Part shown: positions 33,297 to 41,120 of the stretch, piece by piece
Numbering within the stretch: the stretch's first letter is position 1
Layout of the letters: each line of letters starts with the position of its first letter
Source: Hyphomonadaceae bacterium UBA5336
GTDB taxonomy: Bacteria > Pseudomonadota > Alphaproteobacteria > Caulobacterales > Hyphomonadaceae
Assembly (NCBI GenBank): GCA_002408125.1
Contig: DHQO01000013.1
Location: 1-64,000, forward strand
Reading direction: 5' to 3'
DNA length: 64,000 nucleotides
Translations under genes and position numbers: made by a program
The notes under the pieces: generated by a model
Databases searched by the model: none
What the model was told of the DNA's origin: nothing
What the model saw: the letters and a program-made list of their open reading frames with translations, nothing else

Positions 33297-34135
33297 GTGG
33301 CATCGGCCTCCGGCATGGCGTCTTCATCCAGCACCAGCGCGCGGTAGGCCCGCCAGCTTGCCAGGCCGATCACGGGGAAGACGATGATCAGGCCGAAAAA
33401 GGCCGTCGCGATACCGAGCGCGGTCAGCACCGCAATGATAATCGCCCACAGCGCCATGGAGACAAGATTGGTCGTTACCGCGCGGATCGAGGTGATCGTG
33501 GCACTGAACACGTCGCGCTTGCGATCGAGCATCATCGGGGCGGAGACCACGACCAGCATGTATGCCAGGAAGGCAATCACAGCGCCGATCACCGTGCCGG
33601 TCGCGGCCATGGTCAGCCCTTCGGGCGTGGTGAACATGAAGGCGAGAAAGTCCATCGGTGTCCGGTGCAGCGTGCTGGTCGACAAGGCGTAGACGATCTG
33701 GGCGATCCGCGTCCAGAGCAGGTAGATCAGAAACAGGGCGAGGCCGAGATAGGCAAGGTCCAGCCGGAAGGCGCCCTTCACCAGCGCCATGTCGGAAAAG
33801 CCCGGCGTCTCGCCGGCCTCCAGTTGCCGGCCGGCCTCGTAAAGCCCCATGGCCAGCATCGGGCCGACGATCAGGAAGCCGCCGGCCAGCACGAACATCC
33901 AGGCGAACTGCCCGCTGAACACCAGCGCCCAGCCGATCGCCGCGCTGACAGCCGCCAGGGCGATGCCATAGACCAGGCAGGGCAGGGGCGCGCGCTTGAA
34001 GTCGGCCCAGCCGCCGGCGAGCCACTGGAAGGGGGCGCCGAGGCCGATCTTCGCCACATTCGGCAGTTTGAACGGCTCGCCGCCCGATTGCGGCAGGTCC
34101 GGCCCTGACGGGGTTTCCTCCATGATATCCGACAT
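33293..34135 (-). CDS. DUF2189 family integral membrane protein
   Basis: 280 residues with about six membrane helices and a 45-residue polar N-terminal tail. The segment GWADFKRAPLPCLVYG and the general layout match DUF2189 proteins, many annotated as cytochrome c oxidase subunit I-like without redox ligands; I see none here. Function unknown. The start at 34135 (MSDIMEETP) is favoured; an internal ATG four codons on is also possible. Coupled to the downstream GNAT gene. Confidence 0.85.
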   Translation of the reverse strand: MSDIMEETPSGPDLPQSGGEPFKLPNVAKIGLGAPFQWLAGGWADFKRAPLPCLVYGIALAAVSAAIGWALVFSGQFAWMFVLAGGFLIVGPMLAMGLYEAGRQLEAGETPGFSDMALVKGAFRLDLAYLGLALFLIYLLWTRIAQIVYALSTSTLHRTPMDFLAFMFTTPEGLTMAATGTVIGAVIAFLAYMLVVVSAPMMLDRKRDVFSATITSIRAVTTNLVSMALWAIIIAVLTALGIATAFFGLIIVFPVIGLASWRAYRALVLDEDAMPEADAT

Positions 34136-34291
34136 CGCGCCCTCCCGGACTGCATAATTCTTGCGCGCTGAAAGCCATTGCGCGCCTGATCGCGAGCATG
34201 CCGGCGCCCGCGCGCCTTGCATACCCGGGAAACTCCCTATCCCCGAAGCCCCGTGTCGCCTACAGTAGGCGCCGCTACTGGGGAGTGGTGG

Positions 34292-35119
34292 ATGGGCAAG
34301 ACTGTGTTCGTGACGGGCGCAGCGAGCGGGATCGGGCGGTCGATTGCCCGGGCCCATGCTGCGCAGGGCGACCGTGTGATCGCGGCCGACCTGTCGGCGG
34401 ATTCGCTCGATCAGCTGGTTGATGACGGCATCGAGCCCTGGGTGCTCGATGTCACTGATGCGCGCTCGGTCGAGCAGGCGGCCGGGCAGGTCTGGACCGC
34501 GTGCAGTGGGGTGGACTGGGTCTATGTCAATGCTGGCGTCGGCGCGCCGGCTGCGCTGCTGGACGCCTCGCGCGAGCAGTTCCGCAAATGCCTTGAGATC
34601 AACCTGATCGGCGCCTGGATGACGCTGAAGGCCTTCGCTTCGCGCATGGTGAAGGCCGACCGGGCGGGCCGGCTCTGCGTCACGGCATCTGAGCATTCGC
34701 TCGGCTTCCAGCATGCCGGGGCGGGCATCTACACCGCTTCCAAGCATGCCCTGCTGGGCCTGTGCGATGTGCTGCGCCACGAACTGCCTGACACGGTCTC
34801 GGTCTCCGTCCTGTGCCCGGGCATCACCAATACCGGCTTTGGCCAGGGCGAGGATGCCAGCGAAGCCGCGAAAGCCTTCACCCGCGCCATGATGGCCGAG
34901 GGGCTCGACCCGGACATTGTCGCGCGCGCCGCGCTGGAGGGCGTGGAACGCGGCGATTTCATCATCCTCACCCATGCCGCCTCGCGTATCGGCTGGGACA
35001 GGCGGGTCGAGGATGTCGAAGCCGCCTTTGCGCAGGTGCCCGATGAGGGCGCCGATGCCGAGCGCTATGCCGTGCCTGAAGTTATTCGGCGGGTGCGGGC
35101 GCAGTTCTCAGAGGACTAG
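34292..35119 (+). CDS. Short-chain dehydrogenase/reductase
   Basis: 275 residues, Rossmann fold. The NAD(P) motif TGAASGIG is at 8-15, with NAG in VNAGVG; the catalytic serine lies in VTASEHS and Tyr-Lys in YTASK. Typical classical SDR. The residue after beta-strand 2 (AADLS) is an aspartate, favouring NAD(H). The substrate is unknown. ATG 34292 follows GGGGAG. The 3' end overlaps the convergent desaturase-family gene by 38 nt. Confidence 0.92.
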   Translation: MGKTVFVTGAASGIGRSIARAHAAQGDRVIAADLSADSLDQLVDDGIEPWVLDVTDARSVEQAAGQVWTACSGVDWVYVNAGVGAPAALLDASREQFRKCLEINLIGAWMTLKAFASRMVKADRAGRLCVTASEHSLGFQHAGAGIYTASKHALLGLCDVLRHELPDTVSVSVLCPGITNTGFGQGEDASEAAKAFTRAMMAEGLDPDIVARAALEGVERGDFIILTHAASRIGWDRRVEDVEAAFAQVPDEGADAERYAVPEVIRRVRAQFSED

Positions 35120-36032
35120 GCTCGGCCAGCTCTACGGGCGTGGCCAGGCCGGCTTCCCATTCCGCGCGCAGCTCCTCGCTGCGCTGGTGGTTGCCATCGG
35201 GCGACCAACCCGGTGGATTCCACGCCCGCCGTGTCCAGGTCAGCGGGCGGAAGCCGTCGCGCCAGCAATCGACCAGCAGCCCGGCAATGCCGTGATAGGC
35301 GACCACGAAGGGATTGTAGCTGTCGACCGGTTTGACGATGCCATAGGTGCACGGCTCGTCGTCGCGTTCGGGCTCGAAGGTGCCGAACATCTTGTCCCAG
35401 ATGATGAACACGCCGGCATAGTTGCGATCAAGATAGCGCGGATTGGTGGCGTGGTGCACCCGGTGATGGGAAGGTGTGTTCATCACCGCTTCGAACCAGC
35501 GGGGAAACCGCCCGATCACCTCGGTATGAATCCAGAACTGGTAGACCAGGTTCGTCCCGCCGACGAAGAAGACATAGAGCGGATGAAACCCGAGCCAGAC
35601 CAGCGGCAGCCCGAACCAGATCAGGCCGGAAAACGGTCCGAACCAGGGCTGGCGCAGCGCGGTGGTCAGATTGTAGTGCTCGCTGGAATGGTGGGTGATG
35701 TGCTCGACCCAGAACCAGCGCATGCGGTGAGCCAGGCGGTGCTTCCAGTAATAGACCAGGTCGTAGAGCACAAACAGCGCGGCAAAGCTCCACCAGGTCA
35801 CCGGCATCTCGAAGATGCGGTAGGGCCAGACCAGTGACATCATCCACAGCGCGGCCATGCCCGTCAGCGTGTTCACGACCACATTGCCGAGCCCCATGGA
35901 CAGCGATGTGATGGCGTCCTTTGTCTCGTAGTGCCCATGCGCGCGGCCGGTTTTCACCGCGATCCATTCTGCAAGGACGCAGATAACGAACAGGGGGATG
36001 GCGAGCGTCGTAGGCGCGGGAAATTCAGGCAT
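35082..36032 (-). CDS. Sterol desaturase / fatty acid hydroxylase family protein
   Basis: 316 residues, integral membrane, di-iron. The histidine clusters HRLAH, HHSSEH and HRVHH are in the expected order and spacing. Four helices surround them. Bacterial members act on fatty acids, carotenoids or ether lipids. The start is taken at ATG 36032; an in-frame GTG at 36041 would add three residues. Substrate unknown. Confidence 0.92.
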   Translation of the reverse strand: MPEFPAPTTLAIPLFVICVLAEWIAVKTGRAHGHYETKDAITSLSMGLGNVVVNTLTGMAALWMMSLVWPYRIFEMPVTWWSFAALFVLYDLVYYWKHRLAHRMRWFWVEHITHHSSEHYNLTTALRQPWFGPFSGLIWFGLPLVWLGFHPLYVFFVGGTNLVYQFWIHTEVIGRFPRWFEAVMNTPSHHRVHHATNPRYLDRNYAGVFIIWDKMFGTFEPERDDEPCTYGIVKPVDSYNPFVVAYHGIAGLLVDCWRDGFRPLTWTRRAWNPPGWSPDGNHQRSEELRAEWEAGLATPVELAEPSPLRTAPAPAE

Positions 36033-36165
36033 GAAAGACACCTACAGGCGCTCGCGGGAATGTGAAGTCCCCAGGGCAGTTTCGAGTGGGAAACGCACTG
36101 CTTGACGCACCTAGCGTCAGCCCCTGTCTCTTGGGCGGGATAACTTGAAACCGGAGGATACAGGC

Positions 36166-37071
36166 ATGGAAACCATGAAGAGCTTTACACAGATCAAGCT
36201 GGAAAAGGACGGCCCGCTGGCCATCCTCACCCTCCACCGTCCCGACAAGATGAACGCCTTCACCGGCAAGATGATGTACGAGATGGTCGAAGCTTTCGAT
36301 CTTACCGATGCCGATGATGATATCCGCGCGGTGATCGTGACAGGTCATGGGGATCGCGCCTTCTGTGCCGGCGCGGACCTTTCCGAAGGCGCCAAGACCT
36401 TCGATTATGATGCCCGGGCGGCCTCCGGCGAAGAGGGGCGCACCAGCCAGGAGGATATTCGCCGTGATGGCGGCGGGCGCCTGACCCTGCGCATCTTCGA
36501 CAGCCTGAAGCCGGTGATCGGCGCGATCAATGGCGCGGCCGTGGGCGTCGGCGTGACCATGCAGCTGCCGATGGATATCCGCATTGCGGCCGATACCGCC
36601 CGCTTCGGCTTTGTCTTCAACCGGCGCGGCATCAATCCCGAAGCGGCCTCGTCCTGGTTCCTGCCGCGCCTTGTCGGCATCTCCCGGGCGCTGGACTGGT
36701 GCTATTCCGGCAGGATCTTTCCCGCCCGGGAGGCGCTCGACGCCGGGCTTGTCCTGTCTCTCCATCCCCAGGCCGAGTTGATGGACGCGGCCCGCGCGAT
36801 CGGCATGGAAATCGCCGAGAACACCGCCGCGGTCTCCACGACCATCACCCGCCACATGATGTGGCGGATGCTGGGCGCTTCCCATCCCATGGAGGCCCAT
36901 ATCGTCGACAGCGTCGCGATCTATGAGCGCGGGCGCAGCCCTGATGCCAAGGAAGGCGTGATGAGCTTCCTTGAAAAGCGCAAGCCGACCTATCCGGTGA
37001 AGGTCTCCGACGGCCTGCCGGGTTTCTGGCCGTGGTGGGAGGAGCCGGAGTTTCGCTGGCTCGGCGATTGA
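36166..37071 (+). CDS. Enoyl-CoA hydratase/isomerase (crotonase) family protein
   Basis: 301 residues, longer than average for a crotonase. The oxyanion-hole block FCAGADLSEG and the active-site region GAAVGVGVTMQLPMDIRIAA, then FNRRGINPEAASSWFLPRL with the likely catalytic glutamate, are present. The C-terminal extension (about 265-301) is Trp-rich. It is probably a hydratase or isomerase of beta-oxidation; the exact reaction is open. GGAGG lies eight bases before ATG 36166. Confidence 0.92.
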   Translation: METMKSFTQIKLEKDGPLAILTLHRPDKMNAFTGKMMYEMVEAFDLTDADDDIRAVIVTGHGDRAFCAGADLSEGAKTFDYDARAASGEEGRTSQEDIRRDGGGRLTLRIFDSLKPVIGAINGAAVGVGVTMQLPMDIRIAADTARFGFVFNRRGINPEAASSWFLPRLVGISRALDWCYSGRIFPAREALDAGLVLSLHPQAELMDAARAIGMEIAENTAAVSTTITRHMMWRMLGASHPMEAHIVDSVAIYERGRSPDAKEGVMSFLEKRKPTYPVKVSDGLPGFWPWWEEPEFRWLGD

Positions 37072-37170
37072 CGCCGGCCGGCACGTCAGGTTCTCTCTGG
37101 TTTCAGCCTTGTGCCGCCCGCCATTGCCGCGGGCGGGGAATGCGGGTTTTGTCTGTTGAGCACAAAGTTC

Positions 37171-37187
37171 TTATCGATTATTGATAA
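37171..37187. promoter_or_regulatory. AT-rich imperfect palindrome upstream of DUF805 gene
   Basis: TTATCGATTATTGATAA, a near-perfect 17-bp dyad (TTATC ... GATAA), in a notably AT-rich stretch 114 nt before the DUF805 start. It may be a regulator site; LysR-type boxes (ATC-N7-GAT here) have such symmetry. The regulator is unknown. Confidence 0.35.
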
Positions 37188-37300
37188 ATCTGAAAAACAA
37201 GGCTAGACGCAGTGGAAATCGCGGATATGGACGTCAAATCCGTATCCGGCCAAGGCCTGAGTTTATCCTGCGCGCGCCTGTTACGGAGGTTTGAGACAGT

Positions 37301-37819
37301 ATGCTGTCTGTTCTGTTCAATCCAAACGGCCGGATCGGTCCGCGGGCCTTCTGGCGCGGCCTGATCCTGCTCGTTGGGGCCATGGTCCTGCTCAGCGTGG
37401 CGGCGGCCTATGGCGGCATGGTAGGCGCGCTGCTCAGCCTGCTCACCTATGTCGCGCCGTACGCCTATCTGTGCGTGTTCGGCAAGCGGCTGCACGATGC
37501 CGGGCATTCGGCCTGGTGGTTCCTGGCCTTCCTTGTGGCCTATTTCATCCTGTCCAGCCTGCTGCAGGCCATTCTGTTGCCGATTCTCACGCCGCGCGCG
37601 GCCGAGCTCCAGGAAGAAATGCAGCTCTTGATGGAGCAGGGCCAGCTCGCCGACGCCCTTGCCTATCTGCCGGAGATCCAGCGCGAAGGCGTGCTGACCT
37701 CGCTGATCTGCCTGGTGGCCGTGAATGCCGGGCTCGGCTTCATCGTCGCCCGCCTGAAATCCGATCCGAACAATAATGCCTACGGGCCGCCGCCCGGCCT
37801 TCCTTCCGATACCTTCTAA
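37301..37819 (+). CDS. DUF805 family membrane protein
   Basis: 172 residues with three or four membrane helices. The DUF805 pattern is clear: FNPNGRIGPRAFWRG at the N-terminus, then KRLHDAGHSAWWF. A region of about 40 residues (95-130) is amphipathic and helical. Function unknown. 18 nt before a second, related gene. Confidence 0.88.
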   Translation: MLSVLFNPNGRIGPRAFWRGLILLVGAMVLLSVAAAYGGMVGALLSLLTYVAPYAYLCVFGKRLHDAGHSAWWFLAFLVAYFILSSLLQAILLPILTPRAAELQEEMQLLMEQGQLADALAYLPEIQREGVLTSLICLVAVNAGLGFIVARLKSDPNNNAYGPPPGLPSDTF

Positions 37820-37837
37820 CTCGTCTGGACCCTTCCC

Positions 37838-38671
37838 ATGAGTGATATCACTGCCGAGGAAATTGACCCGAAGCGCCCCTGGATCGTGGATGCGGCCGAT
37901 GCGCCGGCAAGCATGAACTGGATGCAGACCCTGTTCAATCCGTTCGGCGAAACCTCCCGGCTGCACTTCACGCGCGCCTGGACCATGCTGTTCTTCATCC
38001 GCTTCATCTACGCGGTTGGCGCCGCGGTGCTGGTCGGGATCTTCACCGCAGCCGGGGCCGACGATCCCAGTGGCATGATGCCGCCGGCTGGGACGTTCCA
38101 CATCATCGTGATCGTCACGGCGCTGATGTCGCTGGTGGCTCATGTCCGCCGCCTTGCCAATGCCCAGCGCAGCCCGCTCTGGGCGGTCCTCGTCATGGTT
38201 CCGGTCCTGTTCGGCTTTGGCGGCTTCATCATGGGCGTCGGCGGGGCAGGCCATCAGTACACCGTTGCGGCTCAGGCGGCCGAGCTGCGCGCGCAGGGCA
38301 TGCCCGACCGTGAAATCGTCTACGAGCTTGACCTGGCCAAGCGTCCGTCGGATACGCCCGCTGAGGCCGATGCGAATGCCGACAAGTCTGACAAGCCCGA
38401 GAGCGGGCAAGAGGCCGCCGCCGCGTCCGGGCCCGGCCATGGCCATCACATGGATCCGCGCCAACTGATCCCCCAGATCGAGGTCAGCGAAGTCAGCCAG
38501 CGCGAGCATGCCCTCAAGGGTGGGATCGCCATGGCCCAGATGACCTGGGCGCTGCCGGCTTTCCTCGTCATGCTGTGGACGCTGTTCTGGGTCGGCCGCC
38601 TGCCCAATGGCGGCGGCTCGATCAAGGGGCGCCTGCGCTCTGAACCGACGAGCTATGAGGAGCAGGTCTAG
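37838..38671 (+). CDS. DUF805-related membrane protein
   Basis: 277 residues with about four helices. FNPFGETSRLHFTRAW near residue 35 echoes the DUF805 start, and VRRLANAQRSPLWAV replaces KRLHDAGHSAWW. A long hydrophilic insertion (about 145-215) is acidic and contains GPGHGHHMDPR, perhaps metal-binding. The pair with the preceding DUF805 gene probably arose by duplication. The last 50 nt overlap convergent lipB. Confidence 0.8.
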   Translation: MSDITAEEIDPKRPWIVDAADAPASMNWMQTLFNPFGETSRLHFTRAWTMLFFIRFIYAVGAAVLVGIFTAAGADDPSGMMPPAGTFHIIVIVTALMSLVAHVRRLANAQRSPLWAVLVMVPVLFGFGGFIMGVGGAGHQYTVAAQAAELRAQGMPDREIVYELDLAKRPSDTPAEADANADKSDKPESGQEAAAASGPGHGHHMDPRQLIPQIEVSEVSQREHALKGGIAMAQMTWALPAFLVMLWTLFWVGRLPNGGGSIKGRLRSEPTSYEEQV

Positions 38672-39362
38672 CGCCGAATTCCGGCGCCGGCACGCTGCGC
38701 GTCGCGCTCGCAAACACCGTCTCGAACGCCGCTCTTAGCGCGCTGTCGGCCTCGGCCAGGCCGACCGGCAGGCCGAGATCAACCAGGCTCGTCACGCCAT
38801 AGCGCGGATCGGAAATCCCGCACGGTGTGATGCCGCCAAAATGCTCAAGCTCCGGCTCCACATTCAGCGAGATGCCGTGAAAGCTCACCCAGCGCTTCAG
38901 CCTTATGCCGATCGCGGCGATCTTGTCCTCGCGCGGCGGCCCGCCGGGCTGTGTCCGGTCGACCCAGACGCCGACACGGCCCTCGCGGATCTCGCCGTCG
39001 ACATTGAATTCCGCCAGCGCGCCGATGATCCAGGCCTCCAGCGCCTGCACGAAAGCGCGCACATCGCGCCCGCGCGCGGCGACATCCAGCATCACATACA
39101 CAACCCGCTGGCCGGGGCCGTGATAGGTGTACTGCCCGCCGCGCCCGGCCTCGAACACCGGGAACCGGCCCGGCTCGCGCAGGTCTTCCGCCTTCGCGCT
39201 TGTGCCGGCGGTATAGAGCGGCGGATGCTCCAGCAGCCAGACCAGCTCACGCGCCGTCCCCTCGCGGATCGCCCGCGCGCGGGCCTCCATGAAGGCCACC
39301 GCTTCGGGGTAGGGCACGGGCGCATCTGAAACCGCCCAGTCGACTGTTTGCAATTCGGTCAT
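38622..39362 (-). CDS. lipB: Octanoyltransferase (lipoate-protein ligase B)
   Basis: Moves octanoyl from acyl carrier protein to lipoyl domains, first step of lipoate synthesis. About 246 residues. It has RGGQYTYHGPGQRVVYVMLD (spread over the HGPGQ motif), DKIAAIGIRLKRW with the key lysine, and FGGITPCGI with the acyl-accepting cysteine. The start is ATG 39362 (MTELQTVDW) or ATG 39374 four codons upstream; neither has a strong ribosome site. The C-terminal 30 residues are low-complexity Ala/Pro/Ser. Confidence 0.94.
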   Translation of the reverse strand: MTELQTVDWAVSDAPVPYPEAVAFMEARARAIREGTARELVWLLEHPPLYTAGTSAKAEDLREPGRFPVFEAGRGGQYTYHGPGQRVVYVMLDVAARGRDVRAFVQALEAWIIGALAEFNVDGEIREGRVGVWVDRTQPGGPPREDKIAAIGIRLKRWVSFHGISLNVEPELEHFGGITPCGISDPRYGVTSLVDLGLPVGLAEADSALRAAFETVFASATRSVPAPEFGARPAPHSSSVQSAGAP

Positions 39363-39465
39363 GACCGAATGCATATAGTCGACAATTGGGGCTTCACATA
39401 GGGCGCGCGCAGCCTTATACGGCCTGTTCGGCGTTGCCGGCCCTCGGGGCGCCGATGTGAAAAGT

Positions 39466-39550
39466 GCGGTCGTGGCGGAACTGGTAGACGCGCAGCGTTG
39501 AGGTCGCTGTGGAGCAATCCGTGGAGGTTCGAGTCCTCTCGACCGCACCA
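39466..39550 (+). tRNA. tRNA-Leu (anticodon GAG)
   Basis: 85 nt with encoded CCA. The acceptor stem GCGGTCG pairs with CGACCGC, the anticodon loop TTGAGGT gives GAG, there is a long variable arm as in class II tRNAs, and the T arm is GAGG-TTCGAGT-CCTC. It reads CUC/CUU. Divergent from lipB. The trailer is nearly identical to bases 7-135 of the window. Confidence 0.96.
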
Positions 39551-39654
39551 TCTTTATTTGCACATTGCCGCCCGCCAACCCTTTGTGCGGGTTCCGGTTC
39601 GAGGTTTCACCTCTCACCTGCACCATTCGCAGCCGATCCGCGCTTGTCGCGGGA

Positions 39655-39677
39655 AAATCGATCCGGGGGATCGATTT
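39655..39677 (+). terminator. Terminator hairpin of tRNA-Leu
   Basis: AAATCGATCC / GGATCGATTT with a GGG loop, ending in TTT. It is about 105 nt after the tRNA, exactly as for the hairpin at 111-135. Confidence 0.65.
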
Positions 39678-39747
39678 CAGGTTTTGAATGCTCCGGCAGG
39701 GGCCAAGACTCATCACTCCATTTCGGTTTTGAATGGAGTCCTTGCCT

Positions 39748-39789
39748 GTCTCCGTATCGCTTCGCTCACATGAGACGCGCTCAGGGCTG
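39748..39789 (+). repeat. Covarying hairpin repeat, copy 4
   Basis: GTCTC (39748-39752) / GAGAC (39772-39776), then GCGCTCAGGGCTG. First of five copies in 315 bp. Confidence 0.75.
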
Positions 39790-39833
39790 CTCGCCACTCA
39801 TTTTGTCAGGTCTCTCCGAGGCCTTTCCTGTTT

Positions 39834-39878
39834 GCTCTCCGCTTCGCTGCGCTCCGCGATAGAGCGCGCTCAGGGCTG
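39834..39878 (+). repeat. Covarying hairpin repeat, copy 5
   Basis: GCTCT (39834-39838) / AGAGC (39861-39865), then GCGCTCAGGGCTG. A stem variant shared with copy 2. Confidence 0.75.
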
Positions 39879-39889
39879 AGTCTCTGTCT

Positions 39890-39937
39890 GATCCCGTATC
39901 GACGCTTTGCGTCTCACATGGATCGCGCTCAGGGCTG
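39890..39937 (+). repeat. Covarying hairpin repeat, copy 6
   Basis: GATCC (39890-39894) / GGATC (39920-39924), an inner GACGC/GCGTC hairpin, then GCGCTCAGGGCTG. Confidence 0.75.
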
Positions 39938-39954
39938 TTCAGGCTTTCTTGTCT

Positions 39955-40002
39955 GTCTCCGTATCCTCGCTTCGCTCGTCACATGAGACGGGCTCAGGGC
40001 TG
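39955..40002 (+). repeat. Covarying hairpin repeat, copy 7
   Basis: GTCTC (39955-39959) / GAGAC (39985-39989), then GGGCTCAGGGCTG. Confidence 0.75.
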
Positions 40003-40013
40003 TGTGCCACTCA

Positions 40014-40062
40014 GTCTCCGTATCCCTCGCTGCTCTCGTCACATGAGACGCGCTCAGGGCTG
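40014..40062 (+). repeat. Covarying hairpin repeat, copy 8
   Basis: GTCTC (40014-40018) / GAGAC (40045-40049), then GCGCTCAGGGCTG. Confidence 0.75.
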
Positions 40063-40076
40063 CCTGGCAAACAGCT

Positions 40077-40159
40077 GTAGGGTGCATGGAGCGTGAGCGA
40101 TATGCACCAGCCCTCACAGATACCGGTGCATATCGGCCCATGGCCTCCATGCACCCTAC
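40077..40159. repeat. Cloverleaf-like inverted repeat, copy 2
   Basis: Outer stem GTAGGGTGCATGG / CCATGCACCCTAC; inner stem CGATATGCACC / GGTGCATATCG; short unpaired or self-paired side arms between them (GCGTGAGCG left, GGCCCATGGCC right). It shares its apical sequence with copy 1. Confidence 0.8.
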
Positions 40160-40279
40160 TTGCTACTTGCCCCGCCCGATGGTTCGTCTCCGCTCTCCAT
40201 GAGGCTGGCAAAGCCGCCCGCACCTCCACCCCCACCGGCGGAGCGCCGGCAGGGCAGTGCGCCTCCCATCCCGGCCCGC

Positions 40280-40849
40280 TCAGGGCGGTGCGTTGAGGCG
40301 CTCAACGGCGAGGCGCTGAAAGAGGGTGAGGGCGTCCGACAGGGGCTCAGCGAGAGGCCCTTGCGGCCGGGTCAGGCAGATCGGCGTCGTGCGCGCGCCC
40401 ACAGGACGTGCGAGCCAGCGGGCCATCCGCATCGCCGCCGCCTCGGGCGCGGCCATCACCGCCGCCAGCGCCGCCATGCGCCGGGCAAGGCCGCAGGTCG
40501 GCGTGGCGAAATCCTCCGGCAGCGGCGTGGCCTTGATCAGCGGTGCCTCGGCGCCCGTCGGCAACGGATCGAACAGGGCAAAGCCGGCGCCCATGCCGGC
40601 CACCCGCGCGGCGCGCTTTCCGGCGGTATGGCGCGGCGCAGTCAGGCCAGGTTCGCATTGCGCACTCATCACCAGGATGAGCCGCCGGGCGAGCGCCTCC
40701 ATCACCCGCAGCTCCCGGCAGGCCCGCCGCCAGGCCGCCCGGCTGATCCAGCCTGGCATCTGCGTGCCGAACAGGGCGGTGAGCCCGGCCAGCGCGCGTG
40801 CGATCAGCTCCCAGCTCCAGTTTGCGGCGGCGGCGGTGTGCGCGGTCAT
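40280..40849 (-). CDS. Hypothetical protein flanked by cloverleaf repeats
   Basis: 189 residues, Ala/Arg/Leu-rich, soluble, predicted mostly helical. Features are RLILVMSAQC, GFALFDPLP, then SDALTLFQRLAVERL at the end. I recognise no domain. It has codon use like its GC-rich neighbours. It lies between two cloverleaf repeats (40077-40159 and 40957-41035). The start is ATG 40849; no strong ribosome site is evident, so the start is tentative. Confidence 0.65.
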   Translation of the reverse strand: MTAHTAAAANWSWELIARALAGLTALFGTQMPGWISRAAWRRACRELRVMEALARRLILVMSAQCEPGLTAPRHTAGKRAARVAGMGAGFALFDPLPTGAEAPLIKATPLPEDFATPTCGLARRMAALAAVMAAPEAAAMRMARWLARPVGARTTPICLTRPQGPLAEPLSDALTLFQRLAVERLNAPP

Positions 40850-40956
40850 GGGGGCAAGTGTGGCAGGCGCGGCAACCGGGTCGGATTTCCTGTCCCTTGA
40901 TCGCCGGGCCTATTTCCCGCCGGTGAAAGGTCTAAATCCTATTGGGTCTGCAGGGA

Positions 40957-41035
40957 GTAGGGTGCATGGAGGCCAAAGGCCGATATGCACCGTGCATTGG
41001 TGCAGGTGCATATCGCTGCGCTCCATGCACCCTAC
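40957..41035. repeat. Cloverleaf-like inverted repeat, copy 3
   Basis: Outer stem GTAGGGTGCATGGAG / CTCCATGCACCCTAC (15 bp, perfect), side arm GGCCAAAGGCC, inner stem CGATATGCACC / GGTGCATATCG, right side arm CGCTGCG. The apical loop differs from copies 1 and 2. The rest of 40850-41120 holds the ribosome site and presumed AT-rich promoter of the next gene. Confidence 0.8.
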
Positions 41036-41120
41036 TTGCTTAGTCAGCCTTATTTATTTGGTTTTCAATCTGAAGTTAAACTTTCTAGAAGATCATCATA
41101 GGACAAAAAGGGGGGCTCCT

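Noticed and set aside
37178..38713. A 511-codon minus-strand frame
   Set aside because: Antisense of the two DUF805 genes; charged low-complexity translation.
1..39680. tRNA-flanked direct repeats as attL/attR of a 39.5-kb integrative element
   Set aside because: No integrase, and the interior is core genes (tig, hemF, petABC, thrS). A duplicated tRNA-Leu locus is simpler.
39748..40062. CRISPR array in the repeat field after tRNA-Leu
   Set aside because: Repeats are irregular in spacing and themselves fold with variable stems; no cas genes.
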